Assembly (NCBI GenBank): GCA_020466095.1 | Contig: CM035807.1 | Span: 37,524,752-37,588,751, forward strand | DNA from: Chlorops oryzae | Lineage: Eukaryota; Arthropoda; Insecta; Diptera; Chloropidae | Direction: 5' to 3' | Length of the DNA: 64,000 nucleotides | The notes under the pieces: generated by a model | Seen by the model: the letters and a program-made list of their open reading frames with translations, nothing else | Told to the model about the DNA's origin: nothing | The model's database searches: none | Shown: positions 57,113 through 64,000 of the stretch, piece by piece | Numbering within the stretch: the stretch's first letter is position 1 | How the letters are laid out: each line of letters begins with the position of its first letter | Program-made: the position numbers and the translations under genes

Positions 57113-59318
57113 GTCTGCTCTACAAGGATATCAAAATTATGGGCAATGGATACCAGCTTTGTTGGCGCACCAAAACCAAAATGTTGAGTTACGTGTTTTA
57201 TGAAAATATGTACATACATATGTTATATGCAAAAAAATGGGTAAAGGCAAAGAGCTTAAGCTGTCAATCGATGATATTCGACAAGAAATAAGGAAGTTCT
57301 TGTTGAGTTTATGGATAGCACCCATTGAAAAATCAACAAAATTTTTAAATTCTCTTCACGATGACACTACGAGCTAGAGCCTTTCTTTTGTGCAGCTTTC
57401 TGGGCAATCAAACACAAAATTATGATTATTCAATGTTCTCCAATTTAGTTCATTTCTAAATAATTATGAAATTCATTCCGAAATCAGTTCTTCGATATAC
57501 ATACATATTTATTGGAAGCGAAAGTTCCCAAGAGCGATAAAAAATACTGTAAACTCATCTATAATGCCTGCGCAAAAATCATTTATGGTCAGTGCAAAAG
57601 AACCGCTAAAGTGTTGGATTTTAAATAAAATGCCTCTTTGTCACGAAAGTACGACATTCGACCACAGAGAAATACGATATTCCGTTTTATGCCTTTTAAA
57701 GCAATAAACTCCGCTTTAACTTTTCATTTCAAGGAGCCCAACGAACTTGTGACGCGAATGCAAATAAAAGATAAAATATCCTCCTTCACTCAGAAAGCGT
57801 GCCTTACGGGGAAGCCGAAGACGTATTGGTTCAAGCGGCAGTGGTGTGGTGTGTTGTGTTCCAGCTAAGGTTACACAATTTGGCAAACAAGCTAGTCTCT
57901 CGGACAAATCCTTATACATACTTTAGGGTTTAATCTGCGAAAATAAGGCGAAGATATGTGTGGAAAAGGAATTCTATTTTTGAAATTGGAATTGGGAGCA
58001 GTTAGGGCATTCCTTCGTTGAGGATGAGTAGTGTGCGAAGCTAATGCGCTTTTCTTGTACGAGTTGCATACTCGTCGCCCTTTACTCAGTCTTGCCGCAA
58101 ATAATGAAATGTGACATTTAGGGAGTGTAAATATGACATGAGCATTTACTCATCGGGCTATGTGGTTTTCATACCCACATACAAACATTAGGCATCTCAG
58201 ATTTCGAAGGTGGATAGATATAATTTGGAAAGTATAGATTGTGCTTTATTTTATATGTATGTATTTCGTTGAATTTTTGTGTTAAATTTGGCTAAAGTGA
58301 TAAATTATTTTCGATACTCTCTCGTACCTCCATTTGAATATACAACGTTTAGTCTTAAAACTATTATTTTATATGAGTAGAGCTAGGAAGAGTATTTTTA
58401 TTAATATTTTAACTCAAACAACAATAAGAATAAAATAGTATTAAAATTTCATCTTTTTCCTTATATGTCCGCACGTTTTTGGGAGCAATCAGGATTGGTT
58501 CTTGGTGTTCCTAATATGGCCAAAAGAAGGCAATTTTGAAAATGTCTCAAATGAATATGTGTTTTTAATTTTTTTTTTTTTACATTTTTAGATAAAGAAT
58601 ATTTTAAATGAAAATGTTTAAGATCCAAACTCTCTCTAAGTTTAACCACTTCTCGCCTGTATGGCAAAATCCGTCAGCAAGGACTGATTTGAGTCACTTA
58701 CCTTACATGGAGGATATTCAAATGAGGGGAATGGCAATTGTAATACCTTGCAGCAGAAACAAAAGGTTTTAATAGCTACGAAATACGTACATACCTATGT
58801 AGGTGCCTGGGTTATTTCCACCAGGTTTCGATTTTTTGAATTCCACAAATTTTTCTTCCACATCAAATGGTTTGCTTAAATAAATGACCGAAATAACGAA
58901 AATATGACTGTTCATCAAATTGTTAGCTCCGCATATAAAAGTTGTCATGACCGAGTTCTCGTGAAGTCTCATTCACCTCGTTGAACTGGAGATGTTATCT
59001 CCAATTCCTGGTGGTCACTTTCCTATCCGTGATATCATTTCGTTCTTACAATAGTTCGAAATTTTGGTAATTAATTCATTTCATTCTACCCGTTCGTTTG
59101 TATGAGTCTTTTTTGTTTTTTAGGTTTCCATTCGGTGGTGGGACTTGTGAAATTTCATTTCGGTGCTCGCAGAGCGGCATTGCGTGATAGTGTCAAGATA
59201 TATCAAAACATCACATCAAATAAATGTTAAATGTGCGACTGCGGATGACTGCAAAGGGTCGGTAAAAAGCACAGAACAACAAGAACAACAAAAGGAAATT
59301 CAAATACACGACGAAACA
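57113..59318. other. Intron DNA; nothing recognised
   Basis: AT-rich, with no supported gene or element. Confidence 0.35.
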
Positions 59319-60197
59319 AAAACAAGTAAGGGTGTTATAGTCAGGCGAGCCTGACAATAGAATACCCGACACAGTCACACGTGTTCAAATAATTTTTAAT
59401 ATCAAGAGGTGTTTAAGGCCATATGGGGCCCAATACACCGACTTTTGTTATATTTCTTTATGAAAACTGCCCCTCTGCCACGCCCACTTTTCAAATTTTT
59501 TGGAATTCTAATCGGAGGCTTAAATATATGCTCAAATCCTAAGTTTCATTGAAATATTTGGAAAAAGTCCGATTTTGAGGCAGTTTTGAGATTTTTGTGA
59601 CAGACCCTAGTACTGGAGGTACCCTTAATAATGGACCGATCTAGGAATTTTTTTGGGAGGATGATTATGGCTACAAAAGAAGCATAAGTGCCAACTTTCG
59701 TTCAAATCCCATTTGAAGTTCGGGTGTAGGAGGCAATTTTCGAAAAACGCCCTTCTGCCACGCCCACTTTTAAAATTTTTGGAAATCGTATTACTTGCCT
59801 TGAAACATGTTGAAGTATCAAGTTTCATCAAAAATATGTTGAAAAACTTCGAGTTTAGAGCAGTTTTTGTGATTTTCGTAACAGACCCTAGTACTGGAGG
59901 TACCCCTAAAAATGGTCCGATCGGGTCCATTCTCGAACTTGTTCTTACTCATGTCCCCGTGAGCACGCATACCAAATTTTGTCAAGATAGCTCAACTTCT
60001 TCGATAAGATAACTGTATACAAACAGACGGACAGACGGACAGACGGACAGACGGACGGACATGTCTAAATCGAATCTCCTGGTGACGCTGATCATTTCTA
60101 TATAAATTTTGTATGGTCTATCTCGACTGGTTCTGGGTGTTACACACAACCACACAAACGCAATATACCCTCGACACAGAGTGAGTCGGGTATAAAA
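59319..60197. mobile_element. DINE-1/mini-me-like element, type A
   Basis: It begins AAAACAAGTAAGGGTG, with the hairpin GTCAGGCGAGCCTGAC, the GACGGACAGACGGACAG microsatellite at about 60026-60060, and the end CACAGAGTGAGTCGGGTATAAAA. It is a full-length relative of 48985-49875. Confidence 0.85.
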
Positions 60198-62335
60198 AAA
60201 ACGAAGACCCCATTAACTTTGTGTGGCATGTTGTGGACTGTTAGACAAACTGTCTACAATTCTAGAGGTATTATTAAAACTTCATAGAGGAACAGTTGGC
60301 TGCGAAGCTGAGTTGTAAAAAGTACTGTCGAACGTCTTAGTCACAGCAAATGCAAGCGCCAGAAGTTTGTGTGAAGCACTGCCAATATCTTATTCCACTA
60401 GTGAGCGAGTTATGTTAATTTATTTTCATTTCCCACTTTACACTTCATATTTTACTGGCGTAAACGGGACATGTCGTTGTGACTGAGCAGTTCCCGATGA
60501 AGGTGAGGGTCAACAAAAGTGTTGCGTGCCTGAACAAAGTTGAAGAAATAAATAATAGTAGTAAAGCAACGTCTCGCGATATAATAATGTTGTATCGTTT
60601 AACAAGCAATAAAATATAAATTCGAGAAAGCAGACCATTAATTAGGTATAAAAATTTTAGAAAATGTTATTTACAATTTGAAAAGCGCAAGAAGATCAAA
60701 ACAATCGTTTGAACACGTTACGGAATACCAATTGTCTTCTTTATGTGGATTTGCAAAGCCCGAACGACATAACAAATCGATGGCAATATTGGTCCACACT
60801 AGTATACTTCATCAGTACCTAATGAATAATGCTTTACTGTTATTGACAAAATTAGTGGGAAAGGTAGGTTATGAACACATTTGAACTAAAAAAATTATGA
60901 ATATTGATATAACGAGTGATTTGAGGTCATTTAGCGAAAAAGAAATAATATCTTTTGTAAATGCATAAATTGTGCGTGTCCTGAAAAGCCTCCAAGGATG
61001 TTAAAAATGTTATGTTTTAACAAAGAGAATAGATTTTTATCATGTGCACACCATTCTACTTTAAAAATTATTTTAAAATAATCAGAAGTTAACTGCCGGG
61101 TCTAAAAGGGATACCGGGGAATTAAATTTATACTTGTCGGTTTTTATGGTTTTCTGAAATACAGAAATATACCCTCAACTCACACTGTTCCCAAGGCTTC
61201 AGATTAAGAATATTTACCTTCTTTTTGTCCAGCGCCTTCAAAAGAAATCGACATACAAAACACATTTTGGAAAAATTTTTGGTGATAAAATATATAACCC
61301 TAAGATTCTTGTTAACTGTACTATTCGTCCTGTGCTATCATGTAAAGATTTGTATAATTTTTAATTCATATAAATAAAAATTTTTCGTCATAAAAAGAGA
61401 TCAAAATTGAAAAGGTGTCATCAATTCAGCGATGGATGCAATTCTTTCAACATTTAGACATGTTTGCTTTTGTTCAGATTAAATATTTCTTTCCGAAAAA
61501 CCAAGAAATTTCGATAAAAGTTTTGATATTTCGAGGCGATATAGTGACGAAAAACTTAAACGGGAACAGTAGCAAACGGGCCTTAGAGAAGGAAAACTGA
61601 AAACATAAGGAACTTTCTCAAAATGTTCAATTCGTTCTGTAAATTTCCGGTCAAATTATACCTATCAGCAGCTCTATTTTGTTTTATTCAACTTTCAGAA
61701 TTGTTTTTCAATTAATGTGGAAAATTTTTACTTGTTCGAGCTCAAGGTTCTAATTCTTTTTTTTTTTTGTATGTTCAATATTTCGCTATGCATCTGAAAA
61801 CACCCTCAAAGACCATTTAACAAGAAATTGTAAGAAATAAAAACTAGAAAATCCAAAAAAAAATGAGTATAAGTATCCTTGGATATGTACAAAAATATTT
61901 TTTAAAAGGTCAATATTGGATCATCAACAAGGCAAATTTTTTCAGCCTGAAATGACGTCACTACATCGAAATTTGCGAGTAAAAAAAAATGGAGTTTTGG
62001 TAATGTGTATTTGATTTTTTCAATTCGACTAGAGTATTTTACTTTGTTATGAATAAATTTTTTGGTAAAATTAATTTGTTATTAATTTGATTTGCTTCTT
62101 CATGAAAAACGAATTTCATTGACCGAGACAGAAGAATTTTATTAAAAAGAATCTTGGCCATTATATCAAATTTATAAACTTTATGATGAGAACATTTTAA
62201 TTTTCAGTAACTGCTGATTTTTTCACAGCTTATTACTACTATGCGGTATTAGGCCGCATATTTTAGCTATTCGGCGGAATACCAAATAATAAAAATGACG
62301 TTGAATGGGCCGAATAGTGGCCGAATATTCGTGGC
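60198..62335. other. Intron DNA; nothing recognised
   Basis: No gene, RNA or complete element could be supported. Just before the hAT element, short GCGG/CCGC-type words (near 62240-62330) suggest an old element. Confidence 0.35.
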
Positions 62336-62631
62336 ATCACTAGTAGAGTCCGATCGAAGTCAAAATCTTCAACCGAAACCGAACCGAAACCGAATATTCG
62401 GTGGCCGAACCGAAACCGAAACTTTTCAAATCTAAGAAACAAAACTAATTTTATTGTGTGCTAGTATATGAACTTAAAATATATACATTACTAATGTAAA
62501 AAATAAACATAGCAGTTATATGTGTAAAAAAAAAACAAAAACTCCGAATTCACATTGTTAAAATTAAGGCTTATTCACTTTAAGTAGTTGTACAAAGTTT
62601 TGTTTCAAGTCTTTTGGTATTTCCATAACAG

Positions 62632-62783
62632 TATGTATGTATGTATGTATGTTGCAGTGGAGTTTTTCAAAAACAAGTGCTAGGCTTGGAACGTTACACT
62701 CCGTTTCGCCTGGGTCGGAAATCGATTCTCGGACCCTGGGATCAACAGCATAGCACGCATCTCCTACACTATCCCAGAACCAC
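62632..62783 (-). mobile_element. tRNA-derived SINE, second copy, 152 bp
   Basis: It shares with 17073-17230 the head (minus strand GTGGTTCTGGGATAGTGTAG, then GAGATGCGTGCTATGCTGTTG) and the CATA tail (TATG repeats from 62632). TCCATAACAG precedes it and TCCATAAC follows. It sits inside the hAT-like element at 62344-63633. Confidence 0.75.
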
Positions 62784-62791
62784 TCCATAAC

Positions 62792-63470
62792 CACGGTTAC
62801 CACTTTGGTCTATTTGGACCAAAAACGGTCCCTTTTTTACCATTTGGTCCGCTGATCCCTTTATTTTACATTTGGTCCTTTTTCATATATTATATGTTCC
62901 TCCATATGTATAACTAAAAATTTTGCAGTATATTGCATGTCCTACATGCTTTGCAGTGGTTCATCATGCTAGAGAATAAGCATTGTAGGTATACATAAAG
63001 CGAAATATTAAATTCGTTGACATCACTGTTCATTGTAACTAATTATACAGATTGTCACCAGCCTAAGTACAAGAAGGCAATAAACTTTTTGTCTGTTAGT
63101 TTTATTTGTCCAAGCTTCCTAAATTCTGTGTTATTGGGCGGGTCAAAATATTTTCAAGAAACGGATTACAACTAGTCTAGTTTTGGTCTTGTTCCAAACG
63201 GGTCCAGAAAGGACCAGTTTTTTTTTTTTTTTTGTGCTAAAATTCTTAGAATTTTTCACTTATTCTATATATAAATTTTTATCTAAATCGGAAGCCATGA
63301 ACTTTTCGGATTTTTTTTGGTTTTTGGTCCATAACTCTCTAAACTTCCTCTATCGGAAGCAATATTTGTATTCCAATGAAAGAAAGAAACCGTTGGTCCT
63401 TTTTTTTGTTATTTTTGTCCTTTTTCTCATGTATTTTGGTCCTGAAAAATATTTTTGAGTGGCAACCGTA
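62792..63470. mobile_element. 679-bp hAT-like element inserted at the SINE's target repeat
   Basis: The left end CACGGTTACCAC and right end GTGGCAACCGTA are inverted with a few mismatches. TCCATAAC is duplicated at 62784-62791 and 63471-63478. The interior repeats TTTGGTCC and CATTTGGTCC. It shares a 90-base segment (63262-63360) with 10150-10240. Confidence 0.75.
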
Positions 63471-63641
63471 TCCATAACAGTAAAATGTGAAAATTTTTAT
63501 TTTTCAAAATACTAAAATATTTTTGAAAGTTTCGGTTTCGGCCTTTTCCGAGCTAAAACCGAACCGAAACCGAAACTGAAAATTTAGGACGATTCGGTGG
63601 CTGAACCGAAACCGAAGGTTCGGTAGGACTCTAATCACTAG

Positions 63642-64000
63642 TTAAAATTACAAGAAAAGGGGTGCGATCCCCATGAGGCGTGTTAAACATAAGAAAAGAA
63701 TTTCTACAGAGTTGAAGGAGAGATGAAAGTATCGCAAACTTTTAATTCACTTTCGACGAATATATTTTTCAACTTCAATTTAAAAAGTCAACTTTAAACG
63801 AAAAATTGCTGTTTTTTGTTGTAAGTTTCGCGGAGATTCCACAATGGCTTCAGGTCTCTGTTAAATGTAAAAAGCATTGCCATTGTTTATAAAATAAAAT
63901 TAATATTTATTTTCAGGCGCATGACTTTATAATTAAATTATGGTTTTAACTGAAACGTTTTTTTATTATTCTGTATCAGTGCACTTTAATCACTCCTAAA
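63642..64000. other. Intron DNA at window end; nothing recognised
   Basis: No gene or element ends were found. Confidence 0.35.

Larger units (their letters stand above)
62344..63633. mobile_element. 1.29-kb hAT-like element with GAACCGAAACC arms
   Basis: TAGAGTCC and GGACTCTA end the element; the duplication ATCACTAG is perfect (62336-62343 and 63634-63641). Both arms are arrays of GAACCGAAACCG in inverted orientation. It contains a SINE (62632-62783) and a second hAT element (62792-63470), so its own sequence is only about 460 bases. Confidence 0.75.
16144..64000 (-). other. lab: Inferred first intron of lab, extending beyond the window
   Basis: The exon at 16143 opens with an acceptor, so an upstream exon must exist to the right. 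No lab N-terminal sequence or other host gene is visible up to 64000, only transposons and unrecognised AT-rich DNA. Drosophila lab also has a long intron here (established), about 14 kb from memory. The size of at least 48 kb is inference. Confidence 0.55.

Noticed and set aside
16144..64000. lab exon 1 within the window
   Set aside because: No frame on the minus strand shows a Hox hexapeptide or a lab-like N-terminus followed by a donor.

Overview
The window is nuclear DNA of a higher fly (Diptera, Brachycera). The one host gene I recognise is the Hox gene labial (lab), on the minus strand at 15294-16143: two coding exons split by an 89-base intron inside the homeodomain, at the position known from Drosophila lab. 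Short Helitron-like elements with GACR microsatellite cores (DINE-1/mini-me type), a THAP-domain P-element transposase, a Jockey-clade LINE and a Tc1 element also point to flies. A tephritid-like genome is plausible, but the species cannot be fixed from the sequence.

Layout. Positions 1-15293 lie 3' of lab and hold a nearly intact P-element-like transposase (one in-frame stop), several short terminal-inverted-repeat (TIR) elements and a hAT element with an 8-base target-site duplication (TSD). From 16144 to 64000 I find no lab exon 1 and no other host gene. This is most simply read as the first intron of lab, at least 48 kb long and filled with transposons. It holds a 2.54-kb tandem duplication, hAT, piggyBac-like and Tc1-like elements, a 5'-truncated LINE, six Helitron-like copies, two copies of a tRNA-derived SINE, and a large palindrome.

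The most unusual theme is at least twelve tRNA-like modules with recognisable A and B boxes. Ten lie inside non-autonomous TIR elements that belong to several unrelated TIR families. The same 565-base core with two tRNA-like modules sits inside two elements whose TIRs differ completely (8303-9213 and 33468-34358). A third copy has lost, or never had, one module. These look like mobile tRNA/TIR hybrids with exchangeable ends.

A second unusual event is a 3.06-kb block (37640-40699). It copies DNA found 9 kb downstream (46802-49853), with neither end at a transposon terminus, and is flanked by 19-base direct repeats inside a TIR element. Apart from lab, no genes here appear to work together; the window is mainly a record of nested transposition.
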